64,000 bases of DNA from positions 1 to 64,000 of the forward strand of contig NZ_JACHIO010000029.1 of NCBI RefSeq assembly GCF_014203225.1. Reading direction: 5' to 3'. The position numbers and the translations under genes were made by a program. Under the pieces are notes generated by a model, which saw nothing but the letters and a program-made list of their open reading frames with translations, did no database searches and was not told the DNA's origin. This document shows positions 46,541 to 55,546 of the stretch, piece after piece. Positions within the stretch are counted from its first letter, which is position 1; the number at the start of each line of letters is the position of its first letter. The DNA comes from Granulicella mallensis. GTDB taxonomy: Bacteria; Acidobacteriota; Terriglobia; Terriglobales; Acidobacteriaceae.

Positions 46541-46616
46541 GGGGCTGTAGCTCAGTTGGGAGAGCGCCTCGTTCGCAACGAGGAGGTCAGCGGTTCGATC
46601 CCGCTCAGCTCCACCA
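46541..46616 (+). tRNA. tRNA-Ala (anticodon CGC)
   Basis: A 76-base cloverleaf: acceptor GGGGCTG pairs with CAGCTCC, and the G3-U70 wobble pair that specifies alanine is present. The D arm is GCTCAGTTGGGAGAGC. The anticodon stem CTCGT/ACGAG holds the loop TTCGCAA, giving anticodon CGC for GCG codons. The T arm GCGGGTTCGATCCCGC-like sequence and an encoded CCA end complete it. Confidence 0.96.
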
Positions 46617-46961
46617 TTAAAATCAAGTAGTAAGCCCGAAAATCTGGGCACAAGAAGAAGCCCAAAGATGATTTGGGCACAATAAGCCCTCACTGCGCTG
46701 CTTTACCTCCCTCCAGCACAAGCAGTGCGATTTTCTCACCAGCATCTCTCTTCTCGTTGCCCACAGCCTGCGCGTAGGTGCTCAGTGTCATCTCGGGTGT
46801 GGAGTGACGCATCAGTTCCATGCTTACGCGAAGGCGAGTGCCTTGCGGACGGCCATCCATCCACCCATAGAAAAGTGAGAGATTAGAGATAGCCCAGACC
46901 CACTGTTGTCATCTGGGCCGTTCGTTTGCGTGTTTTTGTTAGGTAAGGATTGAGGATTTCG
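46617..46961. other. Gap after tRNA-Ala with integrase remnant
   Basis: The 345 bp between the tRNA and the GH18 gene hold the recombinase fragment (46690-46860, minus strand) and a short repeated motif just after the tRNA (AGCCCGAAAATCTGGGCAC then AGCCCAAAGATGATTTGGGC). The right part should contain the promoter of the GH18 gene. No tRNA 3'-end duplicate (att direct repeat) was found within the window. Confidence 0.6.
46690..46860 (-). pseudogene. C-terminal remnant of a tyrosine recombinase (integrase)
   Basis: Read on the minus strand, 56 codons end TRLRVSMELMRHSTPEMTLS-TYAQAVGNEKRDAGEKI-ALLVLEGGKAAQ and stop. This is the last part of phage-type integrases, with the catalytic His in LMRHS and the nucleophile Tyr in STYAQ. 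The rest of a roughly 380-residue protein is missing, and no start or catalytic Arg is present. It lies 74 bases downstream of tRNA-Ala, the usual site for such integrases, so it probably marks the scar of a lost or decayed integrative element. Confidence 0.75.
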
Positions 46962-47993
46962 ATGAAGAAGATTTTGCTGTTGATGCTGTTGGCGACTACG
47001 CATGGGTTCGCGCAGAAGACGCTGTTTTACATGACTGACCATCCGGATTCGGTGCGCGACTTTATAGAGCACCAGACGAAGATCGATATTATCGTGCCAA
47101 CCTGGTATAGCGTCGACGAGAATGGCCTGGTCTCCGGCGAGCCGGACCCTTCGGTGATGCGTGTGGTGAAGCAGCGGCACATCGAGTTGTTTCCAATCGT
47201 GGCGATGTTCAACAAGTCAGGGTCGCATGTGCTGTTGACCAGCGAGAAGGCACAGGACGCAATGATTCGTACGCTGGTCGCAGCGTGCAAGGAGAATGGA
47301 TACGACGGGTTCCAGCTTGACCTCGAAAATATCGCCTGGACAGACCGGGATGCGCTCTCTGCTACGGTAAAGCGGATTGCAGATGGGATGCACAAAGAGC
47401 ATCTGCAATTACAGATCGCAGTCGTACCGAATGCACCCGGCTATCCTGGGCACAGCGACTTCAGCAAGTGGATCTTTTCTGACTGGCGTGGTGTGTTCGA
47501 CCTTAAGGCGATCAGTGACTCGGTGGATCTTCTCTGCCTTATGACGTATGACCAGCACACCCGATGGACGACGCCAGGACCTGTGGGCGGGTGGATTTGG
47601 ACAAATGAGAATCTCGAGTATGCCCTGAAGATGGTACCGCGGGAGAAACTCTCCCTTGGGATTGCGCTGTATGGATACCACTGGTACGCGGGTAATCCGG
47701 AGGCAGGCGGCAAGGAGCCGAAGCCGAACGTCACCGCCGATTATATTGGCGGGAAGGATGTGAAGACTTTACAGGAAACCTATGGCGCACAGGTGCAGTG
47801 GGATGCCCAGGACCACTCAACCTACTTCTACTTCTATCGCGACCAGATGCGTGAATGGATCTTCTACACAGAAGAGCGTGGGTTCCGCGACCGGTATGAT
47901 CTGGCGAAGGCGCAGCATTTACAGGGAATCTGTGCCTGGGTGCTGGGACAGGAAGATCCTTCGATCTGGAATGTGCTGCCAGAGCGAAAATAG
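46962..47993 (+). CDS. Secreted GH18-family glycoside hydrolase
   Basis: This 343-residue protein has a signal peptide (MKKILLLMLLATTHGFAQ), with GAGG 6 bases upstream of the ATG. The TIM-barrel of glycoside hydrolase family 18 is indicated by YDGFQLDLENI, where the catalytic Glu ends the DxxDxE-like motif, and by LLCLMTYDQH and LSLGIALYGYHWY. It resembles spore-cortex or peptidoglycan-active YaaH/chitinase-like members more than large chitinases. The likely substrate is chitin or peptidoglycan N-acetylglucosamine links. It stands alone beside the tRNA/integrase scar. Confidence 0.87.
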   Translation: MKKILLLMLLATTHGFAQKTLFYMTDHPDSVRDFIEHQTKIDIIVPTWYSVDENGLVSGEPDPSVMRVVKQRHIELFPIVAMFNKSGSHVLLTSEKAQDAMIRTLVAACKENGYDGFQLDLENIAWTDRDALSATVKRIADGMHKEHLQLQIAVVPNAPGYPGHSDFSKWIFSDWRGVFDLKAISDSVDLLCLMTYDQHTRWTTPGPVGGWIWTNENLEYALKMVPREKLSLGIALYGYHWYAGNPEAGGKEPKPNVTADYIGGKDVKTLQETYGAQVQWDAQDHSTYFYFYRDQMREWIFYTEERGFRDRYDLAKAQHLQGICAWVLGQEDPSIWNVLPERK

Positions 47994-48021
47994 CAGTGCG
48001 TTCACTGGATGAGTCCTGTGG

Positions 48022-48095
48022 CCCAGGTGGCATGCTCCGCGCAGGCACCTGGGCCTCCGGCCTTCCATCCTCAGGGGCAACAATAAGTCCTGAGG
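48022..48095. terminator. Two hairpins between convergent genes
   Basis: CCCAGGTG...CACCTGGG (48022-48053) and CCTCAGG...CCTGAGG (48069-48095) follow the GH18 stop and precede (in reverse) the DUF5996 stop. Neither has a strong T run, so their terminator role is likely but not certain. Confidence 0.55.
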
Positions 48096-48108
48096 AGAAG
48101 GCTTCTTC

Positions 48109-49077
48109 CTACACAGTTGGACTGTCTGGAGCCGCAGGGGAGGAGTAGGCCGCCTCCAGCCCTTGGCGATCCCATTGCGCGGTCGTTGCGGCGGCTTCGT
48201 ACGTGCTCTGCAGGAACTGGAGCAGGACTTCGTCCGGGGACTCAGACTGCCGCATGTCTTCGTAGGGCAGGATGAATTCCCCAAGGTTCGGGTCGAAGCG
48301 AGCCGCCGCCGGTTGGACGGAACTCTCTGCATATCCCGGTGGTTGCGGGTAGGCATAGCTGTAGAACAGCGGCTCCATGCCGGGCGCTCCGGGCCAGAAG
48401 CCGCAACTGCTGACTTCATGGGAGTACGCATCGCGGGTTACACGATCCGGCAGGCCGGGCATGCTGGAATGCTCCGGTGCGGTCCGCCCGGAAAAGCGCG
48501 TGCAGGCAAGATCCAGCGCACCCCAAAATAGATGGATCGGGCTCGCCTTGCCAATGAAGCGGGCGCGAAAGATGTTGAATACCCTGGTGGTCTGCAGCAA
48601 AATTCGCCAGAACCGCTCAACGTACTCCGGATCGTATGCCTGGTGCGTGATGTCCTGGTCAAACGGAATAGGCTGTGCCATCTCGACCGGCATGGGCCAG
48701 ATGGGCACCGGCGTCCCCAGAGCTTCGAGGCTGGCCATTACCTCTCGATAGAAGGTAGCCACGGTCATCGGCTTGAGAGCGATGACCCTGCGATCACCTT
48801 CGCTTGTCTGGAGGACAAGGATGTGGTCGATGAAGTCGAAGTCGATCTGCAGGGTGCGCGTTCCTTGCCACATGGGGGATGTGGTGAGGCCCCGAACGGT
48901 AGGGAACAGCGTTACGTTCCAGGTGTGGTTGAGAGGCGGTGTCAGGGCAAGCCGAATCTTGCCGACAATTTGAGTCCAGAGCTGCAGCGTTACGCAGGTT
49001 TCTCCCCATGCACTCTGAGGAAGCTCGGGCCAGACTTCGCTTTGTAGTCGTGTCGCATGGCGTTCAGGCGAGAGCAT
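48109..49077 (-). CDS. DUF5996-family protein
   Basis: The ATG (MLSPERHATRLQSEVWPELP) with GGAG 8 bases upstream gives 322 residues; the open frame runs 15 codons further upstream. Typical family segments are WPELPLQ-like WPELPQSAWGETCVTLQLWTQ, VGKIRLALTPPLNHTWNV, and FWGALDLACTRFSGRTAP. The middle has FYSYAYPQPPGYAE. The family is widespread in bacteria with no established activity. No signal or membrane segment is seen. It follows the aminotransferase gene on the same strand. Confidence 0.8.
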   Translation of the reverse strand: MLSPERHATRLQSEVWPELPQSAWGETCVTLQLWTQIVGKIRLALTPPLNHTWNVTLFPTVRGLTTSPMWQGTRTLQIDFDFIDHILVLQTSEGDRRVIALKPMTVATFYREVMASLEALGTPVPIWPMPVEMAQPIPFDQDITHQAYDPEYVERFWRILLQTTRVFNIFRARFIGKASPIHLFWGALDLACTRFSGRTAPEHSSMPGLPDRVTRDAYSHEVSSCGFWPGAPGMEPLFYSYAYPQPPGYAESSVQPAAARFDPNLGEFILPYEDMRQSESPDEVLLQFLQSTYEAAATTAQWDRQGLEAAYSSPAAPDSPTV

Positions 49078-49137
49078 GAGGGTTTCTCCGAAATAAAAAG
49101 GCCGCGCAATTCCGTGACGCATCCCGATACTCGAATC

Positions 49138-49320
49138 TTACGCCGGGCCTGTTACACCGGGGCACGTGACGCATCCGGTTGGTTCGGTGCCATTCGCCTG
49201 GTGGAAGTCGTAGGTTGTTGTTCCACTGGTAGCGGCGAGCGGATACCCTTCGTCACCTTCTGTGAAGGTGACGAAGTTTGCTTTGTCTCGCGTACCGTTT
49301 AGCACTGTTCCGCGATGCAC
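49138..49320 (-). CDS. Possible small protein between the aminotransferase and DUF5996
   Basis: The ATG overlaps the last 22 bases of the aminotransferase gene and the frame runs for 60 codons, ending CVTCPGVTGPA. It is rich in Thr and Gly and has a CxxC. No homology is recognised, and no membrane or signal segment is present. It may be a chance frame; the coupling-like overlap is the only argument for it. Confidence 0.25.
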   Translation of the reverse strand: MHRGTVLNGTRDKANFVTFTEGDEGYPLAATSGTTTYDFHQANGTEPTGCVTCPGVTGPA

Positions 49321-50690
49321 TGCTCCAGAACATCCATTGCGATAGCCGCCTCTTCGCGGGAGATTGTCAGGGGAGGAGACAGTCGAATACTGGTTTCACC
49401 GCAACCCAAAAATAGCAGCCCATGCTCGAACGCGCGATCGACGATCGCATCGCGTACCGCACTGTGCGGTTGTTTCGACTTCTTGTCTTTGACGATCTCG
49501 ATGCCGATCATAAGGCCGCGGCCACGTATGTCGCCAACGATTTCGTATTTTGACAGCCATGTTTCCGCGCGGGCCTTTATCTCTGCACCCACAGCAGCCG
49601 CATTCGATATCGCCTCTTCCTCAAGAACATCCATCGTCGCTAAAGCCGCGGCGATGGCGACTGGGTTGCCGCCGAAGGTGGAGGCGTGGCTTCCCGGTTT
49701 CCAGTCCATGATTTCGGCCCTGGTCATGCACACACTCAAAGGCATTCCACTGGCAATGCCCTTGGCCATGCATACCATGTCCGGCTCAACCCCTGTGTGC
49801 TGGACGGCCCACCACTTGCCAGTGCGACCGGCACCGGACTGGACTTCGTCCACGACCAACAGAATTCCATGGCGATCGCAGATGTTGCGCAGTTCCTGCA
49901 GGAAGACGGTAGGCGCTACGACGTACCCCCCTTCCCCCTGAATCGGTTCGACGAAGATGGCGGCCACCTCTTCGGGCGGGAGCATTGTCTTGAAGAGTCT
50001 GTCTTCGATGTAGCGCGCACAGGCGAGTGCGTATTCTTCTTCAGACTGTCCTGTGCTCGCGCCGCGATACGCATAGGGATAGGGAACATGCGTTACGCCT
50101 GGCACGAGAGGCGCGAATCTTCGCTTCTGCTGTGGCTTGGAAGCTGTTAATGAGAGTGCACCCATGGTCCTGCCGTGAAATGAACCGAGGAAGCTGATGA
50201 TGTTTTGCCGGCCGGTGTGATAGCGGGCAAGCTTCAGCGCGCACTCTACGGCCTCCGCGCCAGAGTTTCCGTAGTAGAACTTGTGAGGCCCTTTCATCGG
50301 AGCTACAGCGCTCAGTCGCTGCGCCAGAGCGGGCATTCCTTCGTAGTAAAAATCAGTGCCGCTCATATGGATCAATTCGGCGGCCTGTTCCTGGATGGCT
50401 TTTACCACCTTCGGATGACAATGCCCGGTAGAAGTTACGGCAATGCCGGCTGAGAAGTCCAGGAACTCGTTGCCGTCGACGTCTTCCATGCGGGTCCCAC
50501 GGCCACGCTTCGCGACCAGGGGATAGCCACGCGTATAGCTTGGGCTCATGAAGCGCTCATCTGCTTCGATAACGGCTTTGGCTTTGGGGCCGGGTAGCAC
50601 GGTCTTCAGCTTTGGCCCAAAGCGCGCCATTTCTTCGTCACTCACTGTCTGAAACTGATTTGTCAAACGATCTTCCAATAGGGTGCTCAT
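49299..50690 (-). CDS. Class-III aminotransferase, probable lysine 6- or 4-aminobutyrate aminotransferase
   Basis: The ATG (MSTLLEDRLTNQ) with GAGG 6 bases upstream gives 463 residues. This PLP enzyme of the omega-aminotransferase group has GNSGAEAVECALKLAR (141-156), the aromatic-stack FHGRT (171-175), VDEVQSGAGRTGK with the PLP-contact Asp, and the Schiff-base Lys310 in MAKGIASGMP. It is followed at distance by DUF5996 and preceded by an ALDH7-type gene, an oxidase and HglS. In that setting a lysine epsilon-transaminase making 2-aminoadipate semialdehyde fits best. A GABA or acetylornithine role cannot be ruled out by motif alone. Confidence 0.85.
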   Translation of the reverse strand: MSTLLEDRLTNQFQTVSDEEMARFGPKLKTVLPGPKAKAVIEADERFMSPSYTRGYPLVAKRGRGTRMEDVDGNEFLDFSAGIAVTSTGHCHPKVVKAIQEQAAELIHMSGTDFYYEGMPALAQRLSAVAPMKGPHKFYYGNSGAEAVECALKLARYHTGRQNIISFLGSFHGRTMGALSLTASKPQQKRRFAPLVPGVTHVPYPYAYRGASTGQSEEEYALACARYIEDRLFKTMLPPEEVAAIFVEPIQGEGGYVVAPTVFLQELRNICDRHGILLVVDEVQSGAGRTGKWWAVQHTGVEPDMVCMAKGIASGMPLSVCMTRAEIMDWKPGSHASTFGGNPVAIAAALATMDVLEEEAISNAAAVGAEIKARAETWLSKYEIVGDIRGRGLMIGIEIVKDKKSKQPHSAVRDAIVDRAFEHGLLFLGCGETSIRLSPPLTISREEAAIAMDVLEQCIAEQC

Positions 50691-51036
50691 TCTGTCCTCA
50701 CGATGCTGCTTACGTTGCGTTTGGGCACGCTCCAACCGTTGTCTCCCTGGAATAAAGAGGCAACACTGCCTCTCGCTGGGAGACAGCAAGCTGAGACTCG
50801 AAGTACAAATTGGATTTGGGAGGGGGTACGAGCTAGTCGCCGAAGAGATTGGGGCGACTCATCGTGGGGAGAAGGCAGAAGAGAATGCTCTCATTGAAGC
50901 GTGTCTCGATGTGGCGGCAGCTTATCATCCGAGATGTCTTCCTTTGTGCTCTCTTTATGCATTTCGTGCTAGTGCTGGCAGGGCCTGCAAAAGTGAACGA
51001 ATTATACCTCCCGTCCGGGTGAGGTAGCCACACTTT
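50691..51036. other. Intra-cluster gap with stem-loop
   Basis: This 346-bp gap lies between ALDH and the aminotransferase on the minus strand. It contains the nested hairpin at 50740-50785 and no convincing gene: the longest frame on either strand has no protein-like features. A separate promoter for the aminotransferase is possible. Confidence 0.55.
50740..50785 (-). promoter_or_regulatory. Nested stem-loop in the leader of the aminotransferase gene
   Basis: The outer stem TGTCTCCC/GGGAGACA (50740-50747 with 50778-50785) encloses the inner stem AGAGGCA/TGCCTCT (50756-50762 with 50767-50773) and a 4-base loop ACAC. It lies about 50 bases upstream of the start codon in the transcript. It could be an attenuator, an RNA-processing site or the terminator of the upstream ALDH transcript; no T run follows. 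Confidence 0.5.
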
Positions 51037-52569
51037 TCAATCGATATCGAAGCTGACACCCTGCGCCAGAGGAAGTTCGGTTCCGTAGTTGATGGTGTTG
51101 GTGGCGCGACGCATGTACTGCTTCCACGCGTCAGAGCCGGATTCGCGGCCACCACCTGTTTCCTTCTCTCCACCAAATGCGCCGCCGATCTCCGCGCCTG
51201 AAGTGCCGATGTTTACATTTGCGATGCCGCAATCGGAACCGGTTGCAGAGAGGAAGCGCTCCGCCTCGCGCACGTTCAGGGTAAAGATCGATGAAGACAA
51301 TCCTTGCGGAACGCTGTTGTGCAACGCGATGGCGTCCTCCAGTTCCCGGTACTTGAGCACGTAGAGGATGGGAGCGAAGGTCTCGTGCCGCACGATGTCT
51401 GTCTGCGTGGCGATCTCAACCAATGCCGGCCGTACAAAGAAAGCCTGGGGAGTTTCGGAGAAGGAGATGCGCTCACCGCCGGTGATCTCTGCTCCATCGT
51501 GTCGCGCCTGCTCCAGCGCCTTCTGCATGGCGTTGAAAGCCCGCTCATCGATCAGCGGGCCGACGAGAGTGCCAGCGTCGCGAGGATCGCCCACGACGAC
51601 CGAGGCATAGATCTTTTTAAGTTGCGGTACGAGCGTATCGTAGACCGATTCATGCACAAGGAGGCGGCGCAGGGACGTGCAGCGTTGCCCAGCCGTTCCC
51701 ATGGCGGAGAACGCGATGGCTCGAACGGTCAGGTGCAGGTCAGCCGTCGGCGTGACGATGGCAGCATTGTTGCCACCGAGTTCAAGGATCGCGCGCGCAA
51801 ATCGCGCCGCTAAACGTGGAGCAACGGCTCGTCCCATGGCGGTTGATCCGGTGGCCGAGACAAGAGGGACGAGCGGGGAAGTGACGAGCTGCTCGCCGAG
51901 GCTGACATCACCAAGAAGAAGTGTGGCGAGTCCCTCGGGAACACCGCCGAATTTTGCCGCGGCGCGTTGAAAAATTGCGTGCGTTGCGAGTGCGGTGAGC
52001 GGGGTTTTCTCCGAAGGCTTCCAGATCACGGCGTTGCCGCAGACCAGCGCCAGCGCGGCGTTCCAGGACCATACGGCGACAGGGAAGTTGAAGGCGGAGA
52101 TAACACCGATGGCTCCGAGGGGATGCCATGTCTCCATCATGCGATGTGAGGGACGCTCTGAGGGCAGCGTGTGGCCGCCAACTTGTCGTGAGAGGCCTGC
52201 CGCGAAACCACAAATGTCGATCATCTCCTGCACTTCGCCTAAGCCTTCGGAGAGAATCTTTCCTGCTTCGATCGTCACCAGTCGCCCCAACTGGGGGAGG
52301 GCGGCGCGCAACTCATCCCCGAGGAGGCGAATCAGTTCGCCGCGCTTCGGCGCGGGCACGGTTCTCCATTCGAGATAGGCCTTATGTGCTTGAGCGATCG
52401 CTTCTGCTGTGGCCGAAGCCGTCGTTCTCGGCACCTGTGCAATCTCCTCGCCCGTGATGGGCGTGCGCACGATCAAATCGCCGTCTGAATAGGCCTGGAG
52501 CGGTACACCGAGTTGGGTCAGCAGTGCGCGGACTTCGTCTTTGATGGGCGTGGTTGCACTTGTGGTCAT
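51037..52569 (-). CDS. ALDH7-type semialdehyde dehydrogenase (piperideine-6-carboxylate/2-aminoadipate semialdehyde)
   Basis: This 510-residue NAD(P)+ aldehyde dehydrogenase has the active-site Cys297 in GTAGQRCTS, general base Glu263 in LELGGNNA, and Asn161 in SAFNFPVAV. The segment GGAFGGEKETGGGRESGSDAWKQYMRR is characteristic of the ALDH7 (antiquitin) family, which oxidises alpha-aminoadipic semialdehyde to 2-aminoadipate in lysine breakdown. It overlaps the upstream oxidase gene by 4 bases (ATGA), so the two are translated together. Confidence 0.88.
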   Translation of the reverse strand: MTTSATTPIKDEVRALLTQLGVPLQAYSDGDLIVRTPITGEEIAQVPRTTASATAEAIAQAHKAYLEWRTVPAPKRGELIRLLGDELRAALPQLGRLVTIEAGKILSEGLGEVQEMIDICGFAAGLSRQVGGHTLPSERPSHRMMETWHPLGAIGVISAFNFPVAVWSWNAALALVCGNAVIWKPSEKTPLTALATHAIFQRAAAKFGGVPEGLATLLLGDVSLGEQLVTSPLVPLVSATGSTAMGRAVAPRLAARFARAILELGGNNAAIVTPTADLHLTVRAIAFSAMGTAGQRCTSLRRLLVHESVYDTLVPQLKKIYASVVVGDPRDAGTLVGPLIDERAFNAMQKALEQARHDGAEITGGERISFSETPQAFFVRPALVEIATQTDIVRHETFAPILYVLKYRELEDAIALHNSVPQGLSSSIFTLNVREAERFLSATGSDCGIANVNIGTSGAEIGGAFGGEKETGGGRESGSDAWKQYMRRATNTINYGTELPLAQGVSFDID

Positions 52570-55508
52570 GGGAGATTGCCACTTTCTACGTGATCGTTTC
52601 CAGAGGTGTTGGAAGTCTGTGCGAGAACTTCGGCAAGGTGCAGGGGCCTGGCACCCGTATTCTGCATCACCTGTTCGCAGCAGCTAAAGCCATCGCTCAC
52701 GATTCTAGTTTCTTGAGATGCGTTTCGAACAGCGGGCAGCAGGACACGCTCTGCCAGCTTTTGCGAGATGTCGAACTTGTCTTTCTCAAAGCCGAAGGGA
52801 CCAGCCATACCGCAACAGCCGGAGTCCAGGAGTGTTACCTGCGAGCCGGTGGCGCGGAGAAGGGTCATTTCATCGTTCATTCCCATGGTGGCACGGTGAT
52901 GGCAGTGCCCATGCACAACAATCTTGCCAGTCAAAGAAGGCGGACGATACTCCGGAGCATATTTGACCAGGAATTCGCTCAGTAGAAACGTTTGCTCGCG
53001 GAGTTTGAGAGCGCGACCGTCATGCGGCAGCAAATTGGTGAGCTCGTCGCGGAAGACCGTCGCGCAACTTGGTTCGAGAACGACGATGGGAGTACCCTTT
53101 GCCAGTTGCGGTGACAGCGCATCGAGAACCTTGAGCAGATATTTCTTCGCCGTATCCAGCATCCCGAAGTCGTAAAGAGGCCGGCCGCAACAGAGATGTT
53201 GCGATGGAAGAAGGACTTTGAAGCCGGCTTCCGTCAGTACTTGGTGTGCCGCTCGCATGGTGGGTGGATGGAAGTAATTATTAAAGGTATCGGCCCAGAG
53301 AAATACCTCGGTGCCAGCGCCGCTCTTTGACTGCTGCTCACGGGTGAATGGTTTGGCGAAGCGCGGAAAGCTTCGCTTGTGGTGGATGTGGAGCAGGGAC
53401 TGCATGGTTCTACCGATGACCGGAGCGTTGTTGATCGCGTTCACTATGCCGGGAGCGAAGCTGGCGAGGCGCGCCCAGACATCGATCCTTCCGAAGGCAT
53501 AGTGCGAAAGAGGCCGCAGGCGTCCTTCATAATGATGCGAAAGGAACTCGGACTTATACGTTGCCATATCGACGCTGACCGGGCACTCGCTCTTGCAGGC
53601 CTTGCAGGACAGGCAAAGATCCAGCGACTCTTTGACCTGCTTGTTCTTCCATCCCCCTTCGAGAACTTCGCCCTGCATCAGTTCCCACAGAAGATGTGCG
53701 CGGCCTCGCGTTGAGTGCATTTCCTCGCCCGTGGCCATAAAGCTGGGACACATCGATCCAGCGTCTGTCTTTCGGCAAGCGCCGACACCGACGCAGCGAA
53801 GATTGGCTGAGGCGAAGGAGCCGTTATCTTCAAGCAGGGCGAAGTGCGTTTTGGGCTTCAGGGGTTTGTAGTCCGCGCCCAGACGGAGATCCTCATGAGG
53901 CTCGTGTGCGTCAATGAGCTTGCCCGGATTCATCTTGTTGGTGGGGTCCCAGACGCGTTTGAAGGCCCGGAACGCTTCCATCAATTCAGGACCGAACATC
54001 TTGGGCAGAAGAGCACCGCGTGCCTGTCCGTCACCATGCTCACCAGAGAGCGACCCTCCATGGGCGAGCGTGATTTCCGTTGCGCGATCCAGAAAACGGC
54101 GGAAAGACAGAATGCCGGCTTCGCTTTCGAGATCGAAGTCGTGGCGCATGTGCACACAACCTTCGCCGAAATGACCGTACATCGGGCTGGTATAGCGGAA
54201 CTCCTGCATCAGCGCATAAATGGAGCGCAGGTAGGAGCCAAGCTGCTTCGGGTCTACAGCAGAGTCGTCCCAACCCTCCCATCCTGTTCCTTTGCCCGGA
54301 ACGAATACGGTGGCAGCGAGACCAGACTCGCGAATGTGCCAGATGCGCGAAGCCTCGACCGAGGTATAGATGCGAACAGAAGGAGGCTGCGGGAGTACCG
54401 CGACAGCGGCGGCGAGTTCCTGAGCTTTCCGATTCGCTTCGGCCTGGGTTGCGCCTCCGAATTCAACGATCAGAAAACCGTCACCGGAAGGAAGAAGCCC
54501 CAGGTCGTCCGCCGATTTCTGCTTACGGCGCATGGCATCGAGTAAGAGTCCATCCATGCCCTCGAGTCCAATGGGATGGTGTTCCAGAAGTGTGGGTACA
54601 TTGTCGGCGGCAATGAAGATATCTTCGAAACCGATGCCCATCAGGGTGCGGAACTGCGGGCTATGTACCAGCTGCAGCGTCGCACCGAGGATGATGGCGC
54701 ATGTTCCTTCGCTGCCCACAAGCGCGCGAGCGACATTGAAGCTGCCCTCCGGTAGCAGCTCGTCGAGGTTATAGCCAGAGACGCGGCGAGCGATCTTAGG
54801 GAAGCGAGCGCGAACCTGACCGGCGTAACTGGTAGCGAGTTGTTTTAGCGTTGTGTAAATCTCGCCCGTGCGCCCGCCCGCAGCGATCTGCTGCTCGAGC
54901 TCTGCTGCACTGGTCGGGCCCACAGTCATACGTGTGCCGTCATAAAGCAAGAGATCGAGCGACAGAATGTTATCGACCGTTTTGCCGCCCATCAGTGCGT
55001 GTACGCCGCAGGAGTTGTTGCCGATCATGCCGCCGATCGTGCATCGGCTGTGGGTAGCGGGGTCAGGCGCGAAGGTCAGGTGGAACTCTTCGGCTGCCTC
55101 GCGAACGCGGTCCAGGATGGCGCCCGGCTGAACATGGACGGTGCGTGCCACCGGGTCCACGGCAGACATGCGGTTCATGTACTTTGAGAAATCAAGCACG
55201 ACGGCGAAGTTGCAGCCCTGACCTGCAAGACTTGTCCCAGCCCCGCGGGACAGTATCGGCGCATCGAAAGCTCGACATACAGCGACAGCCGCGACGACGT
55301 CTTCTTCATCAAGCGGAAGGACCAGGCCGATGGGAACCTGGCGATAGTTCGACGCATCCGTCGCGTACAAAGCCTTCGCCGCGGGGTCAAAACGTACTTC
55401 GCCGCGTACTTTTTTCCTGAGCTCCTTTTCAAGCTCGTCCGCGCCCGGAAACTGATCGCGGGCGCGGGCATGAGAGCTTGGCAAGAGAACGAGGGACGAG
55501 TTGGACAT
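52566..55508 (-). CDS. FAD/Fe-S oxidoreductase, D-2-hydroxyglutarate dehydrogenase (YdiJ)-like
   Basis: This 980-residue fusion has a GlcD-type FAD domain at about 40-500 (SRGAGTSLAGQGCNFAVV, RVRFTIGGMIGNNSCG-like RCTIGGMIGNNSCGVHAL, FGEGCVHMRHDF) and a GlcF-type Fe-S domain at about 560-980. The Fe-S cluster is CLSCKACKSECP, and two CCG motifs follow (LCCGRPLYDFG and SGCCGMAGPFGFE). YdiJ-type enzymes oxidise D-2-hydroxyglutarate to 2-oxoglutarate. Glycolate or D-lactate oxidation is possible in related proteins, but the neighbour HglS makes D-2-hydroxyglutarate, which favours this assignment. Confidence 0.85.
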   Translation of the reverse strand: MSNSSLVLLPSSHARARDQFPGADELEKELRKKVRGEVRFDPAAKALYATDASNYRQVPIGLVLPLDEEDVVAAVAVCRAFDAPILSRGAGTSLAGQGCNFAVVLDFSKYMNRMSAVDPVARTVHVQPGAILDRVREAAEEFHLTFAPDPATHSRCTIGGMIGNNSCGVHALMGGKTVDNILSLDLLLYDGTRMTVGPTSAAELEQQIAAGGRTGEIYTTLKQLATSYAGQVRARFPKIARRVSGYNLDELLPEGSFNVARALVGSEGTCAIILGATLQLVHSPQFRTLMGIGFEDIFIAADNVPTLLEHHPIGLEGMDGLLLDAMRRKQKSADDLGLLPSGDGFLIVEFGGATQAEANRKAQELAAAVAVLPQPPSVRIYTSVEASRIWHIRESGLAATVFVPGKGTGWEGWDDSAVDPKQLGSYLRSIYALMQEFRYTSPMYGHFGEGCVHMRHDFDLESEAGILSFRRFLDRATEITLAHGGSLSGEHGDGQARGALLPKMFGPELMEAFRAFKRVWDPTNKMNPGKLIDAHEPHEDLRLGADYKPLKPKTHFALLEDNGSFASANLRCVGVGACRKTDAGSMCPSFMATGEEMHSTRGRAHLLWELMQGEVLEGGWKNKQVKESLDLCLSCKACKSECPVSVDMATYKSEFLSHHYEGRLRPLSHYAFGRIDVWARLASFAPGIVNAINNAPVIGRTMQSLLHIHHKRSFPRFAKPFTREQQSKSGAGTEVFLWADTFNNYFHPPTMRAAHQVLTEAGFKVLLPSQHLCCGRPLYDFGMLDTAKKYLLKVLDALSPQLAKGTPIVVLEPSCATVFRDELTNLLPHDGRALKLREQTFLLSEFLVKYAPEYRPPSLTGKIVVHGHCHHRATMGMNDEMTLLRATGSQVTLLDSGCCGMAGPFGFEKDKFDISQKLAERVLLPAVRNASQETRIVSDGFSCCEQVMQNTGARPLHLAEVLAQTSNTSGNDHVESGNLP

Positions 55509-55546
55509 TACAAAACGTTCTCCGGGTTACAGATGAAAGATGCGGC

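Noticed and set aside
46824-47180. A 118-codon minus-strand frame overlapping the integrase remnant and GH18 start
   Set aside because: It is in a different frame from the recombinase tail and is antisense to the GH18 gene, with no domain.
50683-51027. A 114-codon plus-strand frame in the gap of the lysine cluster
   Set aside because: It has Cys-rich, low-information sequence with no homology and runs through the stem-loop; probably chance.
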